64,000 bases of DNA from Erodium maritimum (lineage: Eukaryota > Streptophyta > Magnoliopsida > Geraniales > Geraniaceae). Under the pieces are notes generated by a model. The model did no database searches, was not told the origin of the DNA, and saw only the letters and a list, made by a program, of their open reading frames with translations. Position 1 is the first letter of the stretch; every line of letters begins with the position of its first letter. The stretch spans positions 65,554,617 through 65,618,616 of the forward strand of contig OY997588.1 of NCBI GenBank assembly GCA_963921825.1, given 5' to 3'. This document shows, one piece after another, positions 9,551-20,900 of the stretch. A program made the translations under genes and the position numbers.

Positions 9551-12500
9551 TGTCACGCCCCAATTTCAGTAAAATCGAACTAGGGACGCAAACATTTAAA
9601 ATAATAAAACCGTTTGAAACCTGCTTTGAATAAACACTTTAAAAACACCCTTTGTTCAACAAAATAATATTTACAACTTAAAATATGTCCCAACACGTGG
9701 ACAAAAGTACAAGGTATCCGTCATTAGACTCAAAAGACAAAAACCCGGACTCCGCTCCTAGCTCCACCAGCTTCGAGAGCTCACCTAGTCCGTCCCACGA
9801 ACAGTACCTGTAGGAAAAGCAGCTAGGGGTGAGCGTTCGCTCACCACCACGGATAACAGACTGACTACGGCATAATTAGCAAACAAAGCAAATAACACCA
9901 CCAACAACTCAACACCGGGGAACACCATCCCCAACCCAAGTACTCTAACTGAACATACACCCACTGTTGCCTTCCCTGACCAACTCGACATCCTGACACG
10001 TACAGTAGACCCGACACAACCATTGACGACCTCTTCCAAGGACTCCAAAGAAGGTTACGCAACACCAAACAGCATCACAGGGGATCACACACCAAACAAG
10101 ATCACAAAGGATCGCACACCAAACAAGATCACAAAGGATCGCAAACCAGCTGCCAAGAACGCCCTCCCGGGACTCTAACCCGGTCAGGCCAACCCAAGAA
10201 TGCTGCAACTTACCGGGACTCTAACCCATAAGCCAGCCGGAAAATGCTGCAACTTACTGGGACTCTAACCCATAAGCCAGCCAAGGTATGCTCACAAACC
10301 CAAACCACACACGCGCGGCCAGGACCCCTTTATTGGCGGGCGGGCCCCCTACCCCGTCTAAATATGCAGACGCGTGTGCTCGTGGACCCCCGTTTCAGGA
10401 AGCGGGCCCCCAACCTCCGGTAACCACAAACACAATCACAATCACAATCACAATCACAAGCAAGTTCAACAATCAGTAACAACACAGGTTCAACACTCAC
10501 AGGCACTCATGGCCACCAAGACACCAACCGTAAAACTCGGACTCAACAGCCCCACAGGCACTCACGGCCTCCCAAGACACCAACCAAGACACGCTTGCAA
10601 CTTACCGAGACTCTAACTCGTAAGCCAGCTAAAGAAAGCTTGCAACCCCCCCCCCCCCCCGAGACTCTAACTCGGTCAGGCCAGCCAAAGAAAGCTTGCA
10701 ACCCCCCGAGACTCTAACTCGGTCAGGCCAGCCAAAGACACCAACCTTAGTACACGGGCTCTCAAGACCGCCCAAACACCAAAGGTAAAGAAACGGGTTC
10801 AACAACCCCACGGGCACTCATGGCCACCCAAAACTCAACAATAAAACACGCTTGCAACTTACCGAGACTCTAACTCGTAAGCCAGCTAAAACACCAACAG
10901 TAAAGTACGGGCTCTCATGGCCACCCAAACACGATTAACAACACGGGCTCTCATGGCCACCCAAGACTCAACAATAATAATACACGGGCTCTCAAGGCCA
11001 CCCAAGACTCCAAAATAAACAATCAACCTCCGGCTTAACCCAAGCCTCCAACAGTCCTAATATCAACAGTTTCACAATCAACCTCCGGGCATGGTCATAT
11101 GCCTCCAGTACTCCTAATATCGATAAGTTCACAAACAACCTCCGGGCATGGTCATATGCCTCCAGTAAAACAATTGTCGCTAAGTTCTCTACTCCTATGA
11201 CACTACTAAGTGTCACATGCCTTTCCAATAATTACTAAGTTCCCGTAACATGTTGTTCTGATAAACGCTACAATCCCGTATCATGCTTTTCTAATAATTA
11301 CCAAGTTCCCGTAGCATGCTTTTCTAATAATTACCAAGTTCCCGTAGCATGCTTTTCTAATATTTAAATAAATCTACTCAACCCACGACACCCCGGTGTC
11401 ACATGCAATTCTACTGTTAACTTTCCCCAGTCAGGGCCGAGATCCGGCTACTTTTCCCTACCTCATGCGTGTTCTCCCAAAAGCCAACCACGAACTCCGG
11501 TGATGATCTCAGTCACTCACCCAGCTTTCCCTTGCCTTGGTCCGTGGCACGATCTAAAAGAACACAATTTTAATGCACTTTAACTCGCAGGAAATAAGCT
11601 GAAATTTAATAAACTTAACGCCCAAACGTAACCCCGACAATGCTAATCACTCCCAAACTTCCCAAATACTCGACATTGTCGATAAAGGACCCGTAAAGGC
11701 CCAATTTTCCCGACATGGCGAATCTGCCCGGGTTTTGTAAATGCCCTTCCGGGGCTCCAAAAATTCCCGTTTTCGTTTCTACAGTCTTAGAATAACTCAA
11801 GGGTCCCAATGTACTTGACGGAATCGAATTCCGACTTCCGAGTCAATTAATTAACGTTTAAAGTTTCTAAACCCGATAAATATAACTTTCGCATTTTAAT
11901 TCCAAATTTCGATTCGGTTATGGATAAATTATTCGAGGAACGTCCTAAACCACCCAAACACGAAACCCTAATTCCCGAGCGTGTGGGCCCCACCCGGCCA
12001 TCCTTGGAAAATGTTCCTTTTCGCCCCAAAACGTTCCTAACGAACTCTAATCCTTAACTCAACCTTAATCAACACATCTAAACTCAACCCCTAAAATTCA
12101 AACGTTCCAAAATGAGAAAAAGATGGGTTCTTACCGTAGGTAATGACGAGGGGAGTTCGAATCTTCAATCGTTGAGTCGATCGGTCGGTCGGATCGTCGG
12201 GAAATCACCAAAAACCCAACCTTCTTCTTCCTTTCTCTCCTTCCCTTTCTCTCTCTTCTCTCTCCTAAATTCTGAAATTGCCGAACCAACTCACTCTCTT
12301 CCCCTTTTGTTTGTTTTAAAAATCAAACCACACGTCAAAATGACAAAAGTACCCTTACTTTCCCTTTTTCTTTAGTTTTAAGTCAAAGGGCAAAGTTGTC
12401 CCCTTTTCTTCATTCCACCACATTCTTGACAAGTGGCAAAATGGGTCCCACCCCTTTTTGGAAAATTATCTACTGGATATTTTCCAATCAGATTCGCGAA

Positions 12501-12864
12501 AATCGGACGTTTCGGGCCCCGAACGGGCACTTTTTCCCAAAAATTACGAAATCTGACGGGCTAAAAGGAAACGGCTCAACTAAGACCACTGCGACGACGG
12601 CTAAGCTTTTCGGATCCAAAACGGTCCTCGAATGGACCAAAACGTCGCTCGGTTGACTTTTCCAGCGAAAAGTCAACATTTCCCAAATTGATCAGAAAGT
12701 TGCCCTGAGTCCCCCGGAACTCACTTTGGTCAATAACGGGGTCAAATTAAGTCCGGTATGACACTCGGGGTCATTTTAGGTTCACTTAACTGTCAGTCTT
12801 AAAAATTTTAAATTTTCCTGTTTTTCGCAGGTTTGACTGGCGTTGACCGGAATTGGTTATTACA
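9551..12864 (-). repeat. Tekay/Del-type long LTR (3.3 kb)
   Basis: Begins TGTCACGCCCC and ends GGTTATTACA. It is homologous along its length to 54463-57335 and 60242-63129. LTRs of about 3 kb, the TGTAATA...GTGACA ends on the element strand and the adjacent tRNA-Met site fit Tekay/Del chromoviruses. It is 0.4 kb longer than the other two copies, partly through extra tandem units: the GATCACAAAGGATCGC block near 10080-10145, the GAGACTCTAACTCG blocks at 10590-10880 and a run of 15 C at 10646-10660. No partner LTR is present in this region, so this is the remaining end of a truncated element. Confidence 0.85.
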
Positions 12865-13439
12865 ACCCCCAAAAAGAAGGAGGCCACCGATGGAAAGAAA
12901 GGGACGAAGAAGGGGGGGGGGGATGGAAGAGGCGGCGGGTTTAAAACAAAACAAGTTTTAAAATAGGCAAACTTGTGTTTTTTAGACATGTTTAACTGTT
13001 ATCATTTTTTGTTTCTACATCTCATTTTATGTTTGATATGTTAGAAGTTATCATGATTATATGTAATTTCATTATGTTATCGTGTTGAGCTGGAGAAGAG
13101 AACCTTGAAACGAGCCTAGTTCAAGTTACTACAAAGTACATAGGAAAGATGAAACAAAATAAATAATTTATCATCATTCTTGATCATAATTACGAACTCT
13201 AACATATGGTTTTATCAATTGTATAAGCACGGTTTTAAAACTATAACAACAAATTTTATCGATTATAACAACAAAAAATCAACTATTGGAATAGATTTTA
13301 TCGACTATAAGAAGAGGTTTTAGGGATAATAACACCTAGTCACACTTTATATATACTTCATTTTTCGCCACACCTAACTATAAAGTTCGACTAAGGTAGT
13401 ACCTTAATTTTTTTAAATTTTTACGTTACTCATTTTCGT
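12865..13439. other. Flank without recognisable gene
   Basis: A/T-rich sequence with a poly-G run near 12913-12922. I see no coding or structural feature. Confidence 0.4.
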
Positions 13440-13847
13440 TAGTTTTTGGATGAAAAATGATCATATGCCAAGAACATGACCACATGTAAGAACTTCATGT
13501 GATCATATAAACACAATATAATCACTAAAAGCGGAATTATGATCACTTATCTTCAACCATTGCTTTCCGTAGAGAAGAATCTTTGAAGACCCAAACTTCA
13601 TGTTCTTGCTTCTGGTCTTCCAAGTCCTTGCACACTTATATTCTTACTCTCTGATGGTGTATGAGTACGTGACAAGAATTATCTGTGTGGACTAGGGGAC
13701 CAAAACCACATATATGTACCCATATTTCTAACTTCCATCAATAGTTAAGAAATGAAGAGGTATATTTCATGAGTTGTGTTTTTTGGAAAATTGGACCGTA
13801 AATAATGATCATACACTTTATGATATCAAAAGGAAAATAAAATGGCA
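13440..13847 (-). repeat. Probable copia 3' LTR, lower boundary uncertain
   Basis: On the minus strand CAAGTGGGAGAA (13848-13860) is a typical copia polypurine tract and is followed by TGCCATTTTA, a plausible LTR start. It lies about 290 bp past the RNase H end at 14139, the right place for a 3' LTR. No second copy is present to fix the other end. Confidence 0.45.
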
Positions 13848-14138
13848 TTCTCCCACTTGATCAATATTGATGTCTCACTGCCCAACATTAAGAAACCAAA
13901 TGCATGAATCATGGCGGTATGTCCTTATAATGTAAACATGAAGTTACTCTCATGTATCACAATGCATGTGTTTCTCATACTTTATGAATAAACTCAATGT
14001 TCATTCCTTGTTCAAATTTAATTGATGATTTTATGATTAACCAACTTAATCATATACCGAATGTGTACACATTTATAAATAGTAATCATCATCTCATAAT
14101 GAGTTTCAAATACAAACATCGTTCCAATAACGAAGATT

Positions 14139-14520
14139 TTACATCTGGAAACCAATTCTCATACTCTTAACATGATCCTCAAATTTTCCTGGTGGCATGC
14201 CTTTTGTCTGAGGATCATCTATCAATATGTCAATACTGATATGCTTAATGATAATCGTTTTGTCTTTCACATGCTCTCTCAAGGCTAAATATTTTATGTC
14301 AATATGATTGTTTCGACTTCCACTCTTGTGATTCTTAGCCATGAAGATAGCAACTGAATTATCGCAATACACCTTGAGGGGTCTACTAATAGAATCCATG
14401 ATTCTAAGGTTGGAAATGAAACCCTTAATCCATACACCGTGAGAAGTAGACTCGAAACAAGACACGAAACCAGCTTCTATGGTAGAAGTAACAGTCAAGG
14501 ATTTCATGATATCATGCTAC
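14139..14520 (-). pseudogene. Copia RNase H, C-terminal fragment
   Basis: A 122-residue open frame matches the end of a plant copia polyprotein. It shows TSTIEAGFVSCFE, GVWIKGFISNL, YCDNSVAIFMAKN, GSRNNHIDIKYLALRE and DDPQTKGMPPGKFEDHV. It stops at 14139 in the expected place, but everything upstream of the fragment (from 14520) is unrelated sequence. This is a different copia lineage from the element at 3090-8147. Confidence 0.9.
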
Positions 14521-15299
14521 ATTATATTCGCCACGATAATAAACCTCTGCAGCGCCGCGCGATATTAAACCTCCGCCCCTTTTCGAAACCCTACCCTCTC
14601 GACGTCGCCGACGGCTTTCAAGGGCTCCAACCTTGAAAGTCGTCGGCCCCTTGCCCTTTCCCTTCCCTTCCCTTTCACCCCATCTCCTCTTCTTTACTTT
14701 CAACCCTTTCCCTACCGGGTTTTGGTGTTGGCCACCGGTGTTACCCGTTCCCTTCAATGTTGAAGGTCGTCTGAAGGAGCTGGACACCGTAGTGCATTCA
14801 TACCATCCGAGTGGTGTTGGCCATTGAGGTGTTGGATGTAGTTCAGGGTGGAGCCCTATTGGCACGGTGGTGCTGTCGAGTATTGAGGTTTTGCTGGTCT
14901 GAACCTTGCTGGCTGGTTGGCGTTGACGATTCCTTGGTTACCCGTTCGATGCATCATCACCTACATCTGGGGGTACTCTGCCAGTGGAAAGGTTTCACTA
15001 TGTGTAATCAATCAACATACAAGTTTAAGATCCTCCGGATCAAACCTATGCTATTATTACATTGCAAACCTATCTAAGGGTCTCCCCCTGAATCCGAGAT
15101 CCCATGTCGATGCCACCCTACGAGCCTTTCAGTTTCGGATTAGCCTTTGTCTTCAAAGGTTGGCCGTGAATCTTCAAACACATAAACAAAGCTTGACTAC
15201 TCATTCGGTTATGAATAGTAGTTGAGCACACCAACATTCTTCTTTGATTAATTCATCTTGTCTCCCAACACGTTATTCCAACACTCTTAGGAACACTGA
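14521..15299. other. Unassigned, moderately GC-rich
   Basis: Open frames exist on both strands but none has a recognisable domain or splice pattern. CT-rich blocks lie at 14640-14720. It may be part of an insertion that truncated the copia RNase H. Confidence 0.3.
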
Positions 15300-15719
15300 A
15301 ATCATAAAAAAAGAACAACGAACAAATAGTCTTCTCAAAAGAGAAATGGTCAGTTATGGCGACAATGTTCGAAGAGTATAACAATTGATCCGATCCGAGC
15401 TACGAGAATTAGCTCGAGTTTTATAGCTCGAATAATACCTTGTATGGTGCCTCCTAGGGTTTCCTTAATCCTTAGAGTCATGATCAAGTTAAATCTCTTT
15501 GTTTCCTTGCGTTAGAGTCTTTCCTAAATAGAACAAATATATATTGTACAAGTATCTTCAAACTAGGAAACAAATCGGCAGCATCGGATACGCACAAGAT
15601 GTCTGTTGATATATTGGCAAACATCTTTTCTATCTTTTCTATCGGGAACGTACATGATGTCAGATGACATCTTGAATAACATCTTGCTTGAAACATAAAT
15701 TGTCAACCTAGATGTAACA
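15300..15719 (-). repeat. Probable copia LTR fragment
   Basis: On the minus strand the sequence starts TGTTACATCTAGG at 15719 and is preceded by a purine-rich tract, TTAAAGAGGGAGATTGG (15720-15737), like an LTR with its polypurine tract. The other end is not defined. 15738-15999 appears to be element interior without an open frame. Confidence 0.4.
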
Positions 15720-15999
15720 CCAATCTCCCTCTTTAATTATTTTTGTAAGCAAGCACTTCAACTTCTTCAATCCAGGGGATGACAAAAACACAAGCGTCAC
15801 AATCTCCTAGCATGATTTATTTAAAACACAATTTATTCAAATAATATATATCTTCATAGCAACATGCTTCTTCCAAGCTTCAACCACAATTAACATGCTT
15901 CAACAATGCTCCAACAAAACAGATATCTTCACCTAAGATCTTCTTAACAGTTTCTTCAAACAACGCAAGACATGTATCTTCAATATAACACATACTTAT

Positions 16000-16676
16000 T
16001 GTTGGGTCTCGATGGAGAGTATGAACATACAATCGCAGCGGAAGCAAACAACTCGAGACCATGCATAAATAACTACCACGATTAGATTCACAAAACAAAA
16101 CTGAAATCCCCATTTCTTACCAAATCAAGAACATCAAGTAAGGAATGATCAAGCTTGAGTCTCTAAGACGCTTACGTATCCTCATAGGAATCAAATCCAT
16201 GTAGTTCTAAGCTAAGAGGACTCAAGAACACAACAAGGAGGAGGGAGAGGAGTTTTGGCCGAAATCATGGGAAAGAGAGGAGGAATCCTTGCTCTTCCTT
16301 TTATATGTTATGTCTTGTGTTGATAAGGATGACTCTTAATTTATCTCATCCTATCAACATAATAAACTATTAGTATATTAGGACAAGTATGGTGCGAAGT
16401 GATATTAGTTAGTAGAGAGTTGGTGGATTGAGGGTCCAATCTTATCACCAACTACCTAATAAAACTAATTAGTTAGAAGCATTTAGTTAAAACTTAACTA
16501 GTTGGTTCCATGGGCCTTTGGTGGCATTGGCCGCCCATGGGCCTCACGGGTGATGGCCCGTGTCCATTCCCGATAAGGTTTCATGACGCGCTCATCGCCT
16601 CCCACACCTTTTATCCTGGATATGTCCAACATTATTCGACGAGATCGTTCCCAAAACTTTCGGTCTTTTCTCGATT
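16000..16676 (-). repeat. Partial LTR of the 1.7-kb solo-LTR family
   Basis: Begins TGTTGGGTCTCGA and shares blocks with the solo LTRs at 46556-48348 and 51683-53372, for example the GCAGCGGAA block near the start, the GACTCAAGAACACA block and the CATGGGCC...GGCCCGT block at 16508-16562. Homology stops at about 16676, where the tandem repeat begins, so more than half of the LTR is missing. Confidence 0.7.
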
Positions 16677-16683
16677 TATTTGT

Positions 16684-17460
16684 TTTGTCCCTCCTTATTT
16701 CTCTTCTTAGAGATTTACATATTTCCGCTGCATTTGACATCCTTTTTGCTTCGTTCCTTCACCAATATCTTTATTTTTAGAAGTTCTACCAAATAAGATC
16801 ACGCGTACACCTAAAAAAAGACAGCGCATCCAGCGCATGTGAAAGCGCCAACTCCTATGTTGTGGTTTGTCCCTCCTTGTTGTTCTTTTTCAGCGAATTT
16901 CCTTTTCCCTCTCTGTTTGACATCCGATTTGCTTCTTTCTTTCGCCAATATCTTTCTTTTAAGAAGGCCTACCAAATGAGATCACACACCACGTAGTTAG
17001 TTGACAAAAGTCAGGGTATCCATCGCATGTGAAAGAACCAACTTTTGTGTTGTGGTTTGTCCCTCCTTGTTATTCTTTTTTAGCGATTTTCCTATTTCTG
17101 TATCGTTTGACATTCGATTTGTTTCGTTCGTTCGTTGATATCTTTCTTTTTATTAGGCCTACCAAATGAGATCACATGAACACACGGAAGCAATCAGATC
17201 TTGTGAAGCGCCACCTTTTGTGTTGTGGTTTGTCTCTCCTTGTTATTTTTCAACGATTTTTCTATTCCCACTTCGTTTGACGTCGGATTTTCTTTCTTGT
17301 TTCGCCAATATCTTTTTTTATAAGGCCTACCAAATGAAATCACGCGAGCAAACGGTCAATTGACAAAAGTCAGTACATCGAACGCAAGTGAAAGCGCCTC
17401 CTTTGTTGTGGTTGTCCATCCTTGTTCTTTTTCAGCGATTTACTATTCCTGCTGTACGAT
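16684..17460. repeat. Tandem repeat, about 180-bp unit, four copies plus part
   Basis: Units begin with TTTGTCCCTCC-like sequence near 16684, 16866, 17056, 17229 and 17411, giving periods of about 173-190 bp. Each unit contains a GTTTGACATCCGATT-like block, TTCGCCAATATCTTT and CCTACCAAATGAGATCAC. Units are clearly diverged from each other. The same core occurs at 28490-28640 and 50175-50290. Confidence 0.75.
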
Positions 17461-17973
17461 GACACTAACGAAATTTGATCCTCCCACCAATAAGAATAGA
17501 ACACATGGCACATATTCGTTCTCTCAGTCTCTGATACTCGGCCAACTAACACTCTAAACACACCATTTCACTAGCTGCTTTTATTCAAAAATAAAGGAGA
17601 AGATAGCTCGTCCATGAAGGTATCATAACAAAATGATATAATACAAGTTTAACCCAAACAAGCACTTGAGTGAAGATATTTTCTTAAGCTATTTTAATTT
17701 TAAATTCAATTTCTTCATCTCGATATGTTAGTTTTCATGAACAAGGTGAAATTTTTTAAATAACTAAATTACCAGACAAGCGCAATCACAAAGAACAGCA
17801 TGACCTCCTCTAACGTCTCTTTCCTGTCCTAAGAGAATTAACAATAAACAGTCTCAAGAACAACCTTAAGAGAAGAATCCACTGTACATGCTCTAAAGAG
17901 ATGAGCATTGCATTCATAATCCATAGAGCAGTGTTAAAACTAAAAGATGGCACGATAAAAAAATCAAGTGACA
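17461..17973. other. Downstream flank of the CHFR-like gene
   Basis: Contains the probable 3' untranslated region of the minus-strand gene (just below 17974). No other feature is seen. Confidence 0.4.
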
Positions 17974-20900
17974 TTAGGCAGCAACCCTGGTGGGGCGGCA
18001 CACATGATTTCTTCTGCGTGCATGATCTAGGTTCCTGTGTTGCGTTCTGCAAGCATATCCATACCAGCAGTCCTCTCTTCCGCTTGCATCTTGCGGTAAC
18101 ACCTATCGATCAATAAATACGCTTAATCAACAATCAACATACTGCTTACTACTACACATTAGCAAACCCAGAAAACACTAGTGGAGACACTCACGGATTT
18201 GGGCAGTGAAATACGAAACCAGTACAAGAGGAAGGACACCAGCTTGTCAAAACACCCACTGCATCCAAACATATTACACATACATGTCATCAAGAGACAG
18301 GGACAAAAATGTCATTTCCTTCAACTTTAGAAAGAAAGTTCTATTATCAACCCGAAAATGAAAGGAATATCATCCCAAAACTTACTTGCAAACATGCGTC
18401 ATAGCAGTTATCATCTCTGCATGATTCAAGGGCATCCTGGAACGGTCTGAAGAAAAGAAATTCGTTGAGTTAAAAAGGGCAGCAATGAAGATCTAAAGCT
18501 AATGATATGGAGGATCAAGCATATGAACAAAAAGTAGAAAGTAAATCCAATAGGTATAAAAGGAAGGGATAATTGCAAAAACCTTGCAGTGAATTATGCG
18601 TTTTGCAAATACTATTGATGAACTATTTTGTTTGCAAAAAGTCAAAAGTGACCATGCAAAAGTGTATACAAAAAGGTTCCAAATTATAAAACCCGCATAC
18701 ACAAGGGGTACAAAGTTCAAAACACATATAATGTGAAGGGAAAAACTGCCATTTCCAAAAAAATGAAGTCATGCGACTGTCACATGACTAATTTCCGTTA
18801 AAGATAACGGATTTGCAGACAGAAAATGGTTAGGGGATGTCATTTGCAAAGAAACAATAAATCACTGATAGTATTTGCAAAATGCGCATAATTTACCGCA
18901 AGATTTTGCAATTATCCCTAAAAGGAATTTATAGCATACCAATTTCTCTATTGTTCAACTTTGCGACCCATTCAGAAATAACATCCTGTAGTGTTCTCCC
19001 CATCTGTCTAATACACCTCTCCGTGATCTGATAAACCACTATGATGTAAATATCATGTACGCATCACAAGATGTAATAAACAAAGTTAAGGACAAAAATA
19101 GACATACATCTTGCTCATGTTGGTTACCTTCATGTGCTCCAGAAGGAACCCTATTGATAGTGCGCTCTCCAATCTACATAGCATACAATTTAAACAGGAT
19201 AGCTATCCATTACAAACCTCCTCCTTTAATATGTTAGAGTTCAGTTTATTTTCAGTTACAAGTATTTCCTATTTTTAGTTTAGTTTGATTTTCTATGTTG
19301 TTTAGTATTAGTATTTCTTTTTTAGTATAGAGTTAATCCTTATATAAAAGGATGTTCTCATTGTTTTGAAAGACAAGAATATTAAGGATCATCAATAATA
19401 CTTTTGACTTCTATATGGTATCAAAGCTTATTCGGTCCTAGGTTAGATTTTCGTTGGTTATTACTTTGCCCACTCGTTAACATATGATTTAGAGGGTGGG
19501 CAAGACATTGTTGTTTGGAATGTCGATTGTTCATCGTTGTTACTGTTCATCCGCGAGTACTATTCACAAATAGTGTTCGCGGGCTGGAAATTTGGTCCGA
19601 ACAGTTTCCTTCCATCTCAATTCTTCTGGTTCTAGGAGTCTGGTGATTTTCCATAAAAAAATCACATGTATATTTGGGCGTCCGTAAAATCAGCATGGTT
19701 TGCGCTATCGTCGTGCTTACTTGAATATGTTTCGCACCGTCGTGTAATTGCTCGAAGTTATTTTGTATCGTCGTTATACGTCGTAGTTGCTCGAAGATGG
19801 TTCGTACCGTCGACATAGTTGCTTGAATTTGTTTCGCACTGTCCCTATACGACGCAGTTGCTTGAAAACTTGTGCACCGTCATGTGACGTGGTCAGTGTT
19901 CTAAAAGCCGGGCCTAGGCGGGGATTAATCGGTGCCTAGGCGGGGATTTTAAGAACACCGACCCGATTTTAACAAGTCGGGCGGCTCTAGGCGGATTTAA
20001 AAAAATCGGGTCAATCCCCACCTAGGCGGGGACTAATCGGTTCCTAGGTGGGAATTTTTACAACACTCGTCCGATTTTTAAGGTCTTATCCTAAATATTT
20101 GTTATTAATCATTTTATATAATTCATTTTATTATTATAAAATATATATATTTAATTTAGATTAATTATAGAATTAATAATCATAGATGATATACACTTAC
20201 ATCTTAAATAATTGTGGATGTTAATGCAGTTTACTTGTTTATTGACATTTTTTTTATCTTTTTAGGAAAATATCATATTAACTTTTAATTGTTTTTTACT
20301 AGTTTTATTTTTATATATGAATATTAATGTTGTTTATATGAAATTTTTTTGTCATTTAAGGACAATTATGTAACAAATATATATTTTTTGTATTTTTTAA
20401 AATGTTTTTTTTACTATTTTTCATAATAAAATTCATATTTTATTCATATATAATTTAATATTTGTTAATAAATTAAAATAATAGAAAAATAAAAATCCGA
20501 TTAATCCCCGAAGGATCTAACCGCCCGACTAGCGCCTAGCGTTTTGTAGAACCTTGGACGTGGTAGCTTGAAGTTGTTTCGCATTGTCATTATACGACTT
20601 GCATGAAGATGTTTTGCTCCCACGTGATGTAATTGCTCAAAGCTGAATCACGCGTCCGTAAAATCAGGGTATGAGCCAATGGCTCCAGATCGTCTTAAGC
20701 TATAAGAAGCCGTTATTGGGTATTGTCCCATTTGTCACCTCCACCCTATATTAATTTTAAAGTCCATAAGCAGACGTACATTCTTGCTATGGCTCATATA
20801 CAGACGTCTATTCCTCTATTCCTGACATGGTACATGTGCAGATGTCCGGTGCCACGTGTGAGGGGGAGTTTTAAAAAAAACAGTTCTTCGGCAACAACAC

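Noticed and set aside
12112..12375. Plus-strand open frame in the long LTR
   Set aside because: CT-rich LTR sequence; the corresponding part of the other LTR copies has no conserved frame.
14512..14865. 117-residue minus-strand open frame as a gene
   Set aside because: Low-complexity basic sequence, no domain, no splice partners; left as unassigned.
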